Positions 27,178 to 36,834 of a stretch of DNA of 64,000 bases are shown piece by piece. Where the stretch lies: NCBI GenBank assembly GCA_018402485.1, contig JAGYIY010000001.1:1024001-1088000 (forward strand). The letters run 5' to 3'. This DNA comes from Roseivirga sp. (GTDB taxonomy: Bacteria; Bacteroidota; Bacteroidia; Cytophagales; Cyclobacteriaceae). Position 1 is the first letter of the stretch, and every line of letters starts with the position of its first letter. Under the pieces are notes generated by a model. That model saw nothing but the letters and a program-made list of their open reading frames with translations, did no database searches and was not told the DNA's origin. The translations under genes were made by a program, and so were the position numbers.

Positions 27178-29038
27178 ACTTTTCATCTTTTGTCTGCTAT
27201 GCCGTTTTTTTTCCTTTCAACTTTTGTTTGGTCAAGAAGAAAAGGTTAAAGATATAGGAGAGATAGTTGTAACGGCTAATAAACTCGAGACACCCATTGA
27301 AAAAACGGGTAAAGTCATTTATAAAATTACAGCAGAAGATATTCGTCTGAAGTCGGGGCAGTCTGTAGCTCAATTGATCAATGGTCTGCCAGGCATCAAT
27401 ATTGAAGGTGTATTTGGTGCTCCGGGCACCAACTTAGAATACAGTATCCGTGGTGGAAGAAATCGCCATACCCTTGTTTTAATCAATGGGTTGCCCATCA
27501 ATGACCCATCACTGATTTCAAGTGATTATGATTTGCGGTTGCTTAATGCCAATCAAGTCGAATCTATTGAAGTCATGAAAGGGGGGGCTGCTGCACTTTA
27601 TGGTACAAATGCTGCTGCAGGAGTCATCAATATTCAGCTGAAAACAGCCCAAACGGAGACACCAGTAATCAATCTGAGGCAAAGTATTGGCTCTTTTTCC
27701 ACGCTAGAGAGTTACGCAGACTTTAGTGGGAAAACCGGTAAGCTCAACTACTTCTTGTCTGGCCAATATGGACAAAGTGATGGTATTTCCGCTGCCACTT
27801 CTAATGATCCAAATGTGGTTTTTGGAAATGATGGTTACGTACAAAAAGGCTTTAGAACACACTTGAAGTATGATTTTTCAGAACGATTTGATTTGACCGC
27901 TCAAATGGCTTTAGATGATTTAGAAGCAGATTTTGACGGTGGTGCATTTTCCGATGCCAATCATAAATTTAATGTCCAGCAGTGGAGTGTTGGTTTAAAT
28001 CCTAAGTGGCAATTCGATCGGGGAAAGGTGGAATTAAAGTTCAATTATAATACCATCGACCGATCTTTTGAATCTACTTTTCCTTCAGAACACCAAGGGG
28101 ATAATTGGCAAGCAGACCTTGTGCATCAATTTGAATGGAGTGATAAAACACAGCTGATTACGGGCGTACAATATCAGAAATTTCAATTCGACAATGAAGG
28201 CGAAGAGCCACAGCAGCTTAATGTTGATCCATACCTACATCTGGCTTCAGATATTACAGAGGCCCTGACCTTGAATGCAGGTATTCGGTTGAATCATAAC
28301 AGTGAGTATGGCAACAATTTTTTGTTTAACCTCAATCCATCTTATTACATTCCAATCAGCGATAAGCATAGGCTAAAGTTTTTTGGTAGTTATGCTACAG
28401 CATTTGTGGCGCCCAGTTTATTTCAGCTTTATGCTGGTTTTTTTGGAAACCCCAACTTAGAGGCTGAGACGACCAGGTCTGTTGAAATGGGGAGTTCATT
28501 ATACCTTTCAGATGCCTTGACTCTCAACGTTGCGTATTTTGAAAGAGTTGAAGAAAATGCCATCGATTTTGTTTCACAGTTCGATAATGATGGAAATTAT
28601 ATCGGAGGGTCATATGCCAATGTTGCTGGTGAACGAGTAATATCTGGGATCGAAATAGATGCTGAATGGAAGATGAGTGACATTTTTGAACTAAAAGGCC
28701 ACTATGCCAACTATAAATTTGGAAATCCTGACCAGTTTTTTCGCATACCCGACCAAAAATGGGGGATAGCTCTACAAGCCAAACTGCCTGCGGGAACCGC
28801 ACTTTATCTTTCTTATGATCGATTTGGTGAAAGAAGTGCAGCTATTTTTTCAGATCCTTTTTTGGTGGATTTAGAAGCTTACAATATGGTTCAGTTCAAT
28901 ATCAATCAAAGCTTTATGAAGGATAAATGGCAGGTATCGGGCAGTTTGGAAAATCTATTGAATGAAGATTTTGTGGGTGTTTATGGCTTCAATACCCGAC
29001 CCATAAATTTCAAACTGGCTGTCTCAGTAAAATTTTGA
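27167..29038 (+). CDS. btuB: TonB-dependent cobalamin receptor, BtuB-like
   Basis: A 623-residue outer-membrane receptor without the CarboxypepD_reg domain found in the Oar-like protein. Signal peptide about residues 1-24 (ends LFGQ); TonB box-like IGEIVVTANK; plug with NGLPGINIEG, YSIRGGRNRHTLVLINGLP and VESIEVMKGGAAALYG; and a 22-strand-type barrel ending in a C-terminal phenylalanine (SVKF). Size and architecture match BtuB. The last gene of the riboswitch-controlled operon, it brings corrinoids across the outer membrane for the btuFCD transporter. Confidence 0.88.
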   Translation: MRYRLFIFCLLCRFFSFQLLFGQEEKVKDIGEIVVTANKLETPIEKTGKVIYKITAEDIRLKSGQSVAQLINGLPGINIEGVFGAPGTNLEYSIRGGRNRHTLVLINGLPINDPSLISSDYDLRLLNANQVESIEVMKGGAAALYGTNAAAGVINIQLKTAQTETPVINLRQSIGSFSTLESYADFSGKTGKLNYFLSGQYGQSDGISAATSNDPNVVFGNDGYVQKGFRTHLKYDFSERFDLTAQMALDDLEADFDGGAFSDANHKFNVQQWSVGLNPKWQFDRGKVELKFNYNTIDRSFESTFPSEHQGDNWQADLVHQFEWSDKTQLITGVQYQKFQFDNEGEEPQQLNVDPYLHLASDITEALTLNAGIRLNHNSEYGNNFLFNLNPSYYIPISDKHRLKFFGSYATAFVAPSLFQLYAGFFGNPNLEAETTRSVEMGSSLYLSDALTLNVAYFERVEENAIDFVSQFDNDGNYIGGSYANVAGERVISGIEIDAEWKMSDIFELKGHYANYKFGNPDQFFRIPDQKWGIALQAKLPAGTALYLSYDRFGERSAAIFSDPFLVDLEAYNMVQFNINQSFMKDKWQVSGSLENLLNEDFVGVYGFNTRPINFKLAVSVKF

Positions 29039-29093
29039 ACTAAAAAACCGTTAAAGTCGAAACAATTCTCTACCACAAATATTTACTTAACTT

Positions 29094-29567
29094 ATGAATT
29101 ATTTGTCCATTAATACCTGGGACGTGATATCCAGTGAAATGTCAGAAAAAAGGAAAGTTCAAGCCGACCAAATCGATTTCAATGGGTTAGAAGACATGAA
29201 ATTAGCCTACGGCTGGAAACAATTGCCTTTTGAATTGCTGACCAAAAATTTTGATGCCTTAGTCATCACCGACAAACAACAAGTCATTCAGTGGGTGAGC
29301 AAAGGATTCCAACAAATGACGGGTTATTTTCCGAATGAAGCCATTGGTCGTAGGCCTAAATTTTTGCAAGGACCTGCCACCTGTGAGTTAACAAAAGCCA
29401 AAATTAGAGAAGCTTTAGAAAAAGATGTAAAAGTAAAAGGGTCGGTTTTGAATTATAAAAAATCTGGAAAACCCTATTTATGCGCTATTGAAATTTTCCC
29501 CATGTTAAATCATGATCAAAATATTACGCATTACATGGCGATTGAACGCGAAATACAGAACTACTAA
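29094..29567 (+). CDS. LOV-like PAS domain protein lacking the photoactive cysteine
   Basis: A 157-residue protein made of one PAS domain (about 45-155) with a short N-terminal helix region. The sequence is close to LOV photoreceptors: ITDKQQVIQWVSKGFQQMTGY, GRRPKFLQGP (residues 85-94) and LNYKKSGKPY. LOV proteins have GRNCRFLQG here; the cysteine that forms the flavin adduct is Pro88. Some flavin contacts (Gln92, Asn120) are kept. No effector domain is attached. It may be a redox or flavin sensor or an inert binding module. It begins 55 nt after btuB and could be read through from that operon. Confidence 0.75.
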   Translation: MNYLSINTWDVISSEMSEKRKVQADQIDFNGLEDMKLAYGWKQLPFELLTKNFDALVITDKQQVIQWVSKGFQQMTGYFPNEAIGRRPKFLQGPATCELTKAKIREALEKDVKVKGSVLNYKKSGKPYLCAIEIFPMLNHDQNITHYMAIEREIQNY

Positions 29568-29617
29568 TTGATTTTTTCGGAATTATTTCGACTATTTATT
29601 TGTCTCATATCCAAAGC

Positions 29618-29646
29618 GTCAGAAAAAATACATCACTTTTTCTGAC
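29618..29646. repeat. Short perfect inverted repeat between the PAS and DUF547 genes
   Basis: GTCAGAAAAA and TTTTTCTGAC flank a 9-nt loop. It is AT-rich, without a following T-tract outside the arm. It could act as a weak terminator for the PAS gene, or as an operator for the DUF547 gene that starts 27 nt later. Confidence 0.4.
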
Positions 29647-29673
29647 AGATGCCAATCCTAAAATCGAGCAGTA

Positions 29674-30447
29674 ATGAAACTTTTCTTTACAATTGTTTTA
29701 GGCTTTACGCTTTCATGTTCACAGGCGCAGTCTCATTTTGAAAAAGATTCTTCTCCTAAGGTATACCATTCCGATTGGACAAATTATTTAAGTAAATATG
29801 TAAGAAAAGATGGATTTGTCAATTATCAGGGCATGGTAAATGACAAAGCACAATTGAGCCTTTATACCAAACGACTCTCTGAAAACCCTCCAGGAAAAAA
29901 TTGGTCAGATGCTGAAAAAATAGCATATTGGATCAACGCTTACAATGCATTCACCCTTAAGCTCATTGTAGATAATTATCCGGTTGAAAGTATAAAAAAC
30001 TTAAACCCCACGCTTTCCATTCCACTTGTTCGCACAGTGTGGACACAGAAATGGTTTCAAATTGGTGGTGAATATTTTAGTTTAGATGAAATTGAGCATA
30101 AAATTTTACGGAAAGATTTTGAGGAGCCACGCATTCATTTTGCTGTAAACTGTGCTTCCATATCTTGTCCTATGCTAAGGCAAGAAGCCTATACAGCAGA
30201 TCGCTTAGACCAACAGCTGGATGAGCAGGCACGTATTTTTATTAATGATGAAAAGAGAAATATAATCGAACCTAACCAGATAAAGATCTCAAAAATATTC
30301 AAATGGTTCTCAGCAGATTTTATCAAGGAAGGTACCATGATTGACTTTTTAAACCAGTACAGTGAAATCAAGATTGATCAGGATGCAAGGATCGAACATT
30401 TAGATTACCACTGGGGCTTGAACGATGTTCATTTGCTTGAGCGTTAA
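29674..30447 (+). CDS. Secreted DUF547 protein
   Basis: A 257-residue protein with an N-terminal signal (residues 1-19, ending SQAQ; a Cys at 15 also makes a lipoprotein possible). DUF547 markers are WSDAEKIAYWINAYNAFTLK, HFAVNCASISCPML and the later IFKWFSADF. The conserved Asn, Cys and His pattern (AVNCAS) suggests a papain-like or transglutaminase-like active site, but no biochemical role is established. The upstream inverted repeat may be regulatory. Confidence 0.82.
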   Translation: MKLFFTIVLGFTLSCSQAQSHFEKDSSPKVYHSDWTNYLSKYVRKDGFVNYQGMVNDKAQLSLYTKRLSENPPGKNWSDAEKIAYWINAYNAFTLKLIVDNYPVESIKNLNPTLSIPLVRTVWTQKWFQIGGEYFSLDEIEHKILRKDFEEPRIHFAVNCASISCPMLRQEAYTADRLDQQLDEQARIFINDEKRNIIEPNQIKISKIFKWFSADFIKEGTMIDFLNQYSEIKIDQDARIEHLDYHWGLNDVHLLER

Positions 30448-30504
30448 ACAAGTATTTTTGTTCTTTTTTTTATTATCATTGCGCTGTACAGCTCAACCTA
30501 ACTA

Positions 30505-31791
30505 ATGGCTCAGAAGTATTTCTCAATACTGACTTTTGTACTTGTTGGAGTTTTGATACTCCTTGCTAGCAGCATGAAAATGGCTGTTCCTACCTTGATA
30601 CCCGAAGCGAAAGAGGAAATAAAACCTCCTAAAAAACTTAGCAATAGCGACTCAGAACTTTTAGCCTTCAAACCTATAGATTCCATGATGAATAGGTTGA
30701 TGACTGGACTTCGGTTGACAGGAGCAACGGTTGCCATTGTTAAGGATGAGCAATTGGTTTACGCTAAAGGATTTGGGTTTGCAGATAAAGAGCAAAAAGT
30801 AAAGGTGGAACCTTACCACAGGTTTCGCATAGGGTCTATTTCAAAACTCATCACTGCTACAGCTGTTCTTAAATTAGTAGACGAGGGAAAATTAAGTATG
30901 GATGATTATGTTTTTGGAGAAAGCGGAATTTTAAGAGGAGGTCCCTACAATGTCATTCAAAATCGCAATATTTATCAAATCCGTGTAAAGCACCTGTTGA
31001 ATCATACGGCAGGTTGGAGTTTAATTACCTACGGTGACCCCATGTTTATTCCTCACCGCATTCATAAAATGGACAAGGTAGACTACCCCATAGTTTTCGA
31101 TGATATTGTGCGCTTTGTGCTCAAAAGGCATCTGCCATACCGTCCAGGCCGCAAGTATAATTACTCCAATTTTGGTTATGTGTTATTGGGTGAGGTTATT
31201 TCGGCAGTAACCGGAAATTCCTATGAGAATTGGGTAAACCAGAATCTATTAGAACCCAATGGCATTATGGATATGGCATTGGCCGGTAACTTAGAAAAAG
31301 ACAGGCAACAATTGGAGGTAAAGTACTACGATTACAGCCCAGATAATCAGCAACTTGCCTACCATGGAACTGGAGAGATGGCGTATAAACCTTATGGAGC
31401 AGATGATATTCGCATGTTAGGCCCTGCTGGCGGCTGGCTTGCCACTTCGGTAGATTTAATGAAATTTTTGGTCTTAGTAGATGGTTATTCTAACCGATAC
31501 AAAGACATTTTGAGTGCAGGGCTCATCGACAAAATGGTCAATGGAGTCGATGGAATACAGAGACCTTTAGGTTGGAGGAGCGTAAAAGATGAACATTGGT
31601 GGAGAACCGGAACACTCTCAGGTACTTCAGCTTTGCTAACGAGAGATTCGAACGGCTATAGTTGGGTAGTCATTTCGAATACCACTCCTAGAAGAGGGAG
31701 TTTCCCAGGTACCAGTCGCTGGGCCATGCGAGAGGCTCTTGCTAAAGTGAAGGATTGGCCTGATCGTAATCTTTTTGACAGGTCGGAATAA
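30505..31791 (+). CDS. Serine hydrolase, class C beta-lactamase / D-Ala-D-Ala peptidase-like
   Basis: A 428-residue protein with an N-terminal membrane helix or signal (about residues 5-25). The penicillin-binding fold is shown by SISK (Ser111, Lys114), YSN (Tyr220 to Asn222) and a KTG-like RTG in WWRTGTLSGTS near residue 372. These Bacteroidota enzymes are often esterases or D-aminopeptidases rather than antibiotic-resistance enzymes, so resistance is not implied. It stands alone between a DUF547 gene and the convergent PhoH gene. Confidence 0.85.
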   Translation: MAQKYFSILTFVLVGVLILLASSMKMAVPTLIPEAKEEIKPPKKLSNSDSELLAFKPIDSMMNRLMTGLRLTGATVAIVKDEQLVYAKGFGFADKEQKVKVEPYHRFRIGSISKLITATAVLKLVDEGKLSMDDYVFGESGILRGGPYNVIQNRNIYQIRVKHLLNHTAGWSLITYGDPMFIPHRIHKMDKVDYPIVFDDIVRFVLKRHLPYRPGRKYNYSNFGYVLLGEVISAVTGNSYENWVNQNLLEPNGIMDMALAGNLEKDRQQLEVKYYDYSPDNQQLAYHGTGEMAYKPYGADDIRMLGPAGGWLATSVDLMKFLVLVDGYSNRYKDILSAGLIDKMVNGVDGIQRPLGWRSVKDEHWWRTGTLSGTSALLTRDSNGYSWVVISNTTPRRGSFPGTSRWAMREALAKVKDWPDRNLFDRSE

Positions 31792-31894
31792 AATAGGCTA
31801 AGCCTACAAAAGGATCATTCACTTTCAAGCAGATGGGCTTACACCCGACTGAATCATATCTTAGTCTAATTCCACAAAGGTTAAGGTAAATTAT

Positions 31895-33244
31895 TTACAA
31901 CAATTCATTCGCTAAGTTGGCTAACTCAGAGCGCTCACCTTTTTCTAAAGTAATGTGGGCATACAAAGGATGATCCTTCACCCGATCGATCAGATAAGAG
32001 AGACCATTGGATTGCGAGTCTAAGTAAGGTGTATCGATTTGGTGAATGTCTCCTGTAAATACGATTTTGGTATTTTCCCCCGCCCGAGTAATGATGGTTT
32101 TGATTTCGTGTGGTGTAAGGTTCTGTGCTTCATCAACAATAAAAAAAATGTTCGATAAGCTTCTACCTCTAATGTAGGCCAAAGGGGTAATTAACAACTT
32201 CTCCTTGTTGACCATGTCTGTAATGGTCTTGAACTCTTTATCAGTTTCGTTGTATTGGTTTTGAATAAATTTCAAATTATCCCAAAGCGGTTCCATGTAC
32301 GGATTGAGTTTGGATTTAATATCCCCTGGTAAATAGCCAATGTCCTTATTGCTCAAGGGTACGATGGGGCGCGCTAAATAAATTTGCTTGTATTCTCTAC
32401 GTTGTTCTAAAGCACCCGCTAAAGTCAACAATGTTTTCCCAGTTCCTGCCACGCCTTGAATAGAAACCAAACGCACCTCTGGGTTCATAATGGCATGAAT
32501 AGCAAAGGTTTGTTCCGCATTTTTGGGTTTAACGCCCGAAGCCGGCCGCTTGTCCACCTTTTCGATGAGCTGAGTAGCCGCATTATAGTAAGCTAAAACG
32601 GAGTTTTTGTCACTTTTTAAAATCAGATACTGATTGGGTTGTGCCTTTTTACGCTTTAAAACCTCCTTCGGAGCAATGCTTCCATTCTCATAAAGTTGAT
32701 TGATCACTTCTGAATCTACCTTTTCAATCTCTATCTTACCTTTTCGAAGCGAATCTACATTCTTAATTTTACCTGTTTCATAGTCTTCGGCAGGTAGCCC
32801 CAAAGATTTGGCCTTCATGCGTAGGTTAATGTCTTTAGATACAAGAATGACTTTGCGTTTAGGGTTCTCCTCCTTTAAACGCAAAGCAGCGTTCAAAATA
32901 CGATGATCATTCTTACGTTCTCCAAAAATCTGATTCGCATCGTAACCTTCAGCTCCCGAGCCCGCTTCCAAAACGACTTTAAAACTACCGCGAGTTTTAC
33001 CATTTAAAGGAATCCAGTCTTGCAAAGACTTATCTTTGGCGAGTTTATCAAGCATGCGGGTAAACTCACGAGCTTCAAAATTCTTGGTATCGTTTCCTTT
33101 TTTAAACTGGTCTAATTCTTCAAGAACGGTAATGGGGATCCCTACATCATGCTCTTCAAAATTCATCAAAGCAATGTGTTCATAAAGGATTACAGAAGTG
33201 TCGAGAACGAAAATTTTGCGGTCAGAAGTCTTGGCTCTAGGCAT
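31895..33244 (-). CDS. PIN domain / PhoH-type ATPase
   Basis: A 449-residue cytosolic protein. The N-terminal PIN nuclease domain (about 8-160) has acidic residues in FVLDTSVILYEH, LEELDQF and KDIN contexts. The C-terminal PhoH ATPase has Walker A GVAGTGKT (residues 264-271) and Walker B-like IFFIVDEAQN. PhoH2/YlaK relatives act as RNA helicase/nucleases. The protein is complete and of usual length. The transcript runs toward the serine hydrolase gene (convergent). Confidence 0.93.
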   Translation of the reverse strand: MPRAKTSDRKIFVLDTSVILYEHIALMNFEEHDVGIPITVLEELDQFKKGNDTKNFEAREFTRMLDKLAKDKSLQDWIPLNGKTRGSFKVVLEAGSGAEGYDANQIFGERKNDHRILNAALRLKEENPKRKVILVSKDINLRMKAKSLGLPAEDYETGKIKNVDSLRKGKIEIEKVDSEVINQLYENGSIAPKEVLKRKKAQPNQYLILKSDKNSVLAYYNAATQLIEKVDKRPASGVKPKNAEQTFAIHAIMNPEVRLVSIQGVAGTGKTLLTLAGALEQRREYKQIYLARPIVPLSNKDIGYLPGDIKSKLNPYMEPLWDNLKFIQNQYNETDKEFKTITDMVNKEKLLITPLAYIRGRSLSNIFFIVDEAQNLTPHEIKTIITRAGENTKIVFTGDIHQIDTPYLDSQSNGLSYLIDRVKDHPLYAHITLEKGERSELANLANELL

Positions 33245-33408
33245 AAAGAATGTAGTTCATTTGGATAATAGAACGAGCTTAAATTAGTAAATAAAAACTG
33301 TAAAAAAAGGAATGGGCATATCTTAACAAATAAATAATTTTCTCACCCTTTGTATCTGACATTTACTTGCGCTTTTGCTATTTTTCAGCTTCATAAAAAA
33401 ACAACCCT

Positions 33409-34782
33409 ATGAAAACCCAAACCAACTCCCGAAGAAAGTTTTTGAAGTCAGCTGCTGCCACAGGCATGGCCATGCCTTTCGTTTCACCCATCATGCTTTT
33501 TGGCAATGAACGCAAATCAAAAATGCGTTTGGCTTTTATTGGTACAGGTGAGCGAGGCAGGGCTCAGCTCAATGTGGCCCTGTACCGAAATGATGTTACC
33601 ATTACCGCTTTGGCTGATCCGCATGATGATGCTTTGCAGAAAGCTGCCGAAATGGTGGAAAAGCGAAGTGGAAAAAGACCTGCCTTGTTTGGCGATGGAA
33701 ACTATGACTATCAAAACTTACTTAAAAGGGAAGATGTAGATGCGGTTTACATTGCTACCCCTTGGCTTTGGCATGTGCCGATGGGTGTAGAAGCCATGGA
33801 GGCAGGAAAGGCTGTGGCCATGGAGGTTTCTGGAGCCACAGATATAAATGAATGCTGGGAGTTGGTACAAACACAAGAGGGCACGGGTACTCCTTTTATG
33901 TTTATGGAAAACGTGAATTACCGGAGAGACGTCATGGCCGTCATGAACATGGTGCGGGCAGGACTCTTTGGTGAAATGATTCACTTGGAAGGAGGGTATC
34001 AACATGATTTGCGTGGGGTGAAATTCAATGATGGAAAATCGCCTTATGGTCAGGGCGTACAATTCGGACAAGAGGAGGGGTATAGTGAATCCAAATGGAG
34101 AACAGATCATTCCGTTCATCGAAATGGAGATTTGTATCCTACGCATGGTTTAGGGCCCGTGGCTGCCACCCTCAATATCAATAGAGGCAATCGTTTTGCC
34201 TACCTTACCTCCATGTCCAGTAAAGCACGAGGTTTACATAACTATATCGTTAATCACCCTGAGGGAGGAGAAAATCATCCGAATGCCGATGTACGTTTTA
34301 AATTAGGAGATGTGGTGACCACCATGATCAAAACAGTCAACGGGGAAACGATTACCCTTTTTCACGATACAAATTTACCCAGACCTTACTCTTTAGGCTT
34401 CCGCTATCAAGGAACTAAAGGGCTTTGGATGGATTTGAACAACTCTTTGTATGTTGAGGGTGAAGGGCAGGCGCACCAATGGCAATCTGATGCAGAATAC
34501 ATGCAAAAGTACGACCATCCACTGTGGAAGCGCTATGGACAAGAAGCCTCCACAGCCGGCCATGGGGGAATGGACTTTTTTGTTTTACACGCCTTTGTAG
34601 AGGCTTGGAAACGAGAAGCGCCTATGCCAATTGATGTGTATGATGCGGCAGCACTTATGGCCGTTACTTGTTTATCAGAGGAATCCATACGTCAGGGTAG
34701 CGAACCTATGGCTTTTCCAGATTTTACAAAAGGGAAATGGATGCAGCGTGAACCTATTTTTGCTTTTGACGAGCGTTATTAA
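33409..34782 (+). CDS. Gfo/Idh/MocA family protein, GH109 alpha-N-acetylgalactosaminidase-like
   Basis: A 457-residue exported protein. A twin-arginine type signal SRRKFLKSAAATG lies at residues 7-19. The NAD-binding Rossmann domain has FIGTGERGRAQ near residues 43-53. Segments MENVNYRRDVMAVMNMV, GEMIHLEGGYQHDLRG and YPTHGLGPVA match GH109, NAD-dependent retaining glycosidases first described for releasing alpha-linked GalNAc; the Tyr and His of YPTH fit the proposed active site. Specificity beyond the family is uncertain. It is convergent with a sodium/solute symporter gene (4-bp overlap of ends) and near a hexosamine kinase-like gene. Confidence 0.8.
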   Translation: MKTQTNSRRKFLKSAAATGMAMPFVSPIMLFGNERKSKMRLAFIGTGERGRAQLNVALYRNDVTITALADPHDDALQKAAEMVEKRSGKRPALFGDGNYDYQNLLKREDVDAVYIATPWLWHVPMGVEAMEAGKAVAMEVSGATDINECWELVQTQEGTGTPFMFMENVNYRRDVMAVMNMVRAGLFGEMIHLEGGYQHDLRGVKFNDGKSPYGQGVQFGQEEGYSESKWRTDHSVHRNGDLYPTHGLGPVAATLNINRGNRFAYLTSMSSKARGLHNYIVNHPEGGENHPNADVRFKLGDVVTTMIKTVNGETITLFHDTNLPRPYSLGFRYQGTKGLWMDLNNSLYVEGEGQAHQWQSDAEYMQKYDHPLWKRYGQEASTAGHGGMDFFVLHAFVEAWKREAPMPIDVYDAAALMAVTCLSEESIRQGSEPMAFPDFTKGKWMQREPIFAFDERY

Positions 34783-36545
34783 AAGGTAAGTTTTCGCCAA
34801 AGGACAATTAAACCGATTGCGCTGGCCATAGAGAATATGCCTAAAGTTATGCCCATTGCCATTTGCCCGTAAAGCAGCATGCCAATGGAAAATAAAGCAC
34901 CATAAACAATGAATACGCCCAGGCCAATGGCCATTAAATCTGCACTGAATTTGCCAGTGCCTTTGGGAAGGCTTTCTCCTTGCAAATTCAACTGCTTGCG
35001 AAAACCATTCCAGCCTACGCCATAGGGTTTGATCAAGAGGTAAAACTTGCGAAGTGTATCTTCTTTTTCCGGCAAAGTAAGAAAAGTCACCATTACCCAA
35101 ACCAAAGTGGTGATGCCTACGCCAACTACCAACTCCCAATGACTAGCAAGGCCTGTGGGGAAGAGTTTAAATCCAATAGCCAAGATAAAAGAAACCGCCA
35201 TTCCACTGATTTCCGACCAAGCATTGACCCGCCACCAAAACCACCTCAACAAAAAAACCGAACCTGTGCCAGCGCCTATTTGTAGAAGAATGTTAAAGGC
35301 ATCTAAAGCATTTTCTAAGGCAAGCGCCAAAAGCCCGGCAAAAAACATTAACAAGACGGTGGATAGCCTACCAATGCCCACTTTCAATTTTTCTGAGGCT
35401 TGGGGATTGATAAACCTTTCGTAAAAATCGTGTACCAAATAAGAAGCCCCCCAATTGAGGTGGGTAGAAATGGTAGACATAAAAGCAGCGATGAGGGAAG
35501 CCACTACCAAACCCAGCAATCCAGTTGGAAGTGTCAAAAGCATGGCTGAGTAGCCCAAATCATCGTTAATAATTTGCGAGTCAATATTGGGGAATGCGGT
35601 TTGAATGCTCTCCAGATTAGGATAAACGACCAAGGAAGCCAAGGCAATAATAATCCAAGGCCAAGGCCTAAGTGCGTAATGCGTAATGTTAAAGAGTAAA
35701 GTGGCCAGTACCGCATGTTTTTCATTTTTGGCCGAAAGCATCCGCTGGGCAATGTACCCACCACCTCCGGGTTCGGAGCCCGGATACCAAACACTCCACC
35801 ATTGCACAGCCAGCGGAATGACCAACAAGGGTATGTACACAGAGGCATCGCTAAAATCAGGAAGAATATTCAATTTGCCTACTACATTTTTATGGGCCAA
35901 AAGCGCATCTAAGCCTCCGATCTCTGGCATATTCATCACATAAATGGCAGCACCTACTGCTCCTACCATGGCAATAATGAATTGAATAAAGTCTGTTAAA
36001 ATAACACCTTTCAGACCACCTAGTGAGGAATAAGCGACAGTCACAATAGAAGCAATTAAAACGCTTTCGATGGGCCTTAGATCAAATAGTACACTACCAA
36101 TTTTAATGCCCGCCAAGGTCACCGTTGCCATAATCATAATATTGAAAAAGAAACCGAGGTACAATGCACGAAAAGCCCTAAGAAACCGTGCTGACGCCCC
36201 ACCATACCTAATTTCGTAGAATTCTAGATCAGTGAGTACACCAGACTTACGCCACAGACGGGCATAAATAAAAACAGTGACCATCCCCGTGATGAGAAAG
36301 GCCCACCAAGTCCAGTTTCCTGAAACACCATTTTTACGCACAATGTCGGTGACTAAATTAGGTGTGTCGGCAGAAAAGGTTGTGGCCACCATAGAAACAC
36401 CAATCAGCCACCAAGGCATGTTGCGCCCAGACAGAAAAAAGTCTTTGGCACTTTTGCCTGCCGTTTTGGAGGCCCACATACCGATAGAGAGAAAAATAAC
36501 AAAAAAGCCAATAATAATGGACCAATCCAGTGGAGACAACTTCAT
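34779..36545 (-). CDS. Sodium/solute symporter (SSS family)
   Basis: About 588 residues from the ATG at 36545 with MKLSPLDWSIIIGFF. The frame extends to 36635, but the 30 extra residues are not family-like. About 13-14 membrane helices. SSS features are SKTAGKSAKDFFLSGRNMPWW after TM1, SADTPNLVTDIVR and the GGLKGVILTDFIQ segment. Likely imports a sugar, amino sugar or similar solute with sodium. Position next to GH109 and the sugar kinase/nucleotidyltransferase pair makes an amino sugar a reasonable but untested substrate. Confidence 0.88.
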   Translation of the reverse strand: MKLSPLDWSIIIGFFVIFLSIGMWASKTAGKSAKDFFLSGRNMPWWLIGVSMVATTFSADTPNLVTDIVRKNGVSGNWTWWAFLITGMVTVFIYARLWRKSGVLTDLEFYEIRYGGASARFLRAFRALYLGFFFNIMIMATVTLAGIKIGSVLFDLRPIESVLIASIVTVAYSSLGGLKGVILTDFIQFIIAMVGAVGAAIYVMNMPEIGGLDALLAHKNVVGKLNILPDFSDASVYIPLLVIPLAVQWWSVWYPGSEPGGGGYIAQRMLSAKNEKHAVLATLLFNITHYALRPWPWIIIALASLVVYPNLESIQTAFPNIDSQIINDDLGYSAMLLTLPTGLLGLVVASLIAAFMSTISTHLNWGASYLVHDFYERFINPQASEKLKVGIGRLSTVLLMFFAGLLALALENALDAFNILLQIGAGTGSVFLLRWFWWRVNAWSEISGMAVSFILAIGFKLFPTGLASHWELVVGVGITTLVWVMVTFLTLPEKEDTLRKFYLLIKPYGVGWNGFRKQLNLQGESLPKGTGKFSADLMAIGLGVFIVYGALFSIGMLLYGQMAMGITLGIFSMASAIGLIVLWRKLTF

Positions 36546-36834
36546 AAGGTCTGTGTCAATTGACGGTGAATGAAAAAGATTGCTTTCAATTAAAGCTACA
36601 ATATAAAAACTTTTTAATGAGGAAGAGATAAGCACTTTGGGTTAAGTGGGAAGGATTTAGGTGGTTTTAATAAGTCAAAAAGGTAGCGTGGTTAAACCTC
36701 GAGCAACGCATACCTTCTGCTCTTCATTTTGGTGAATAGGGCTATTTATTAATTAGTAATCTAAATCATTGTGAACTAAAGAGATTTTATTCAATTTCAA
36801 GCCTAGAATGATTAAAGACTCAAACGGATACATT

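Noticed and set aside
30505-31791. Antibiotic-resistance beta-lactamase
   Set aside because: The class C fold is present, but motifs fit the broad serine hydrolase/esterase group as well; a resistance role is not supported.
31797-31809. TAGGCTAAGCCTA palindrome between the serine hydrolase and PhoH genes
   Set aside because: It has short arms with almost no loop and no T-tract, so no terminator function can be supported.
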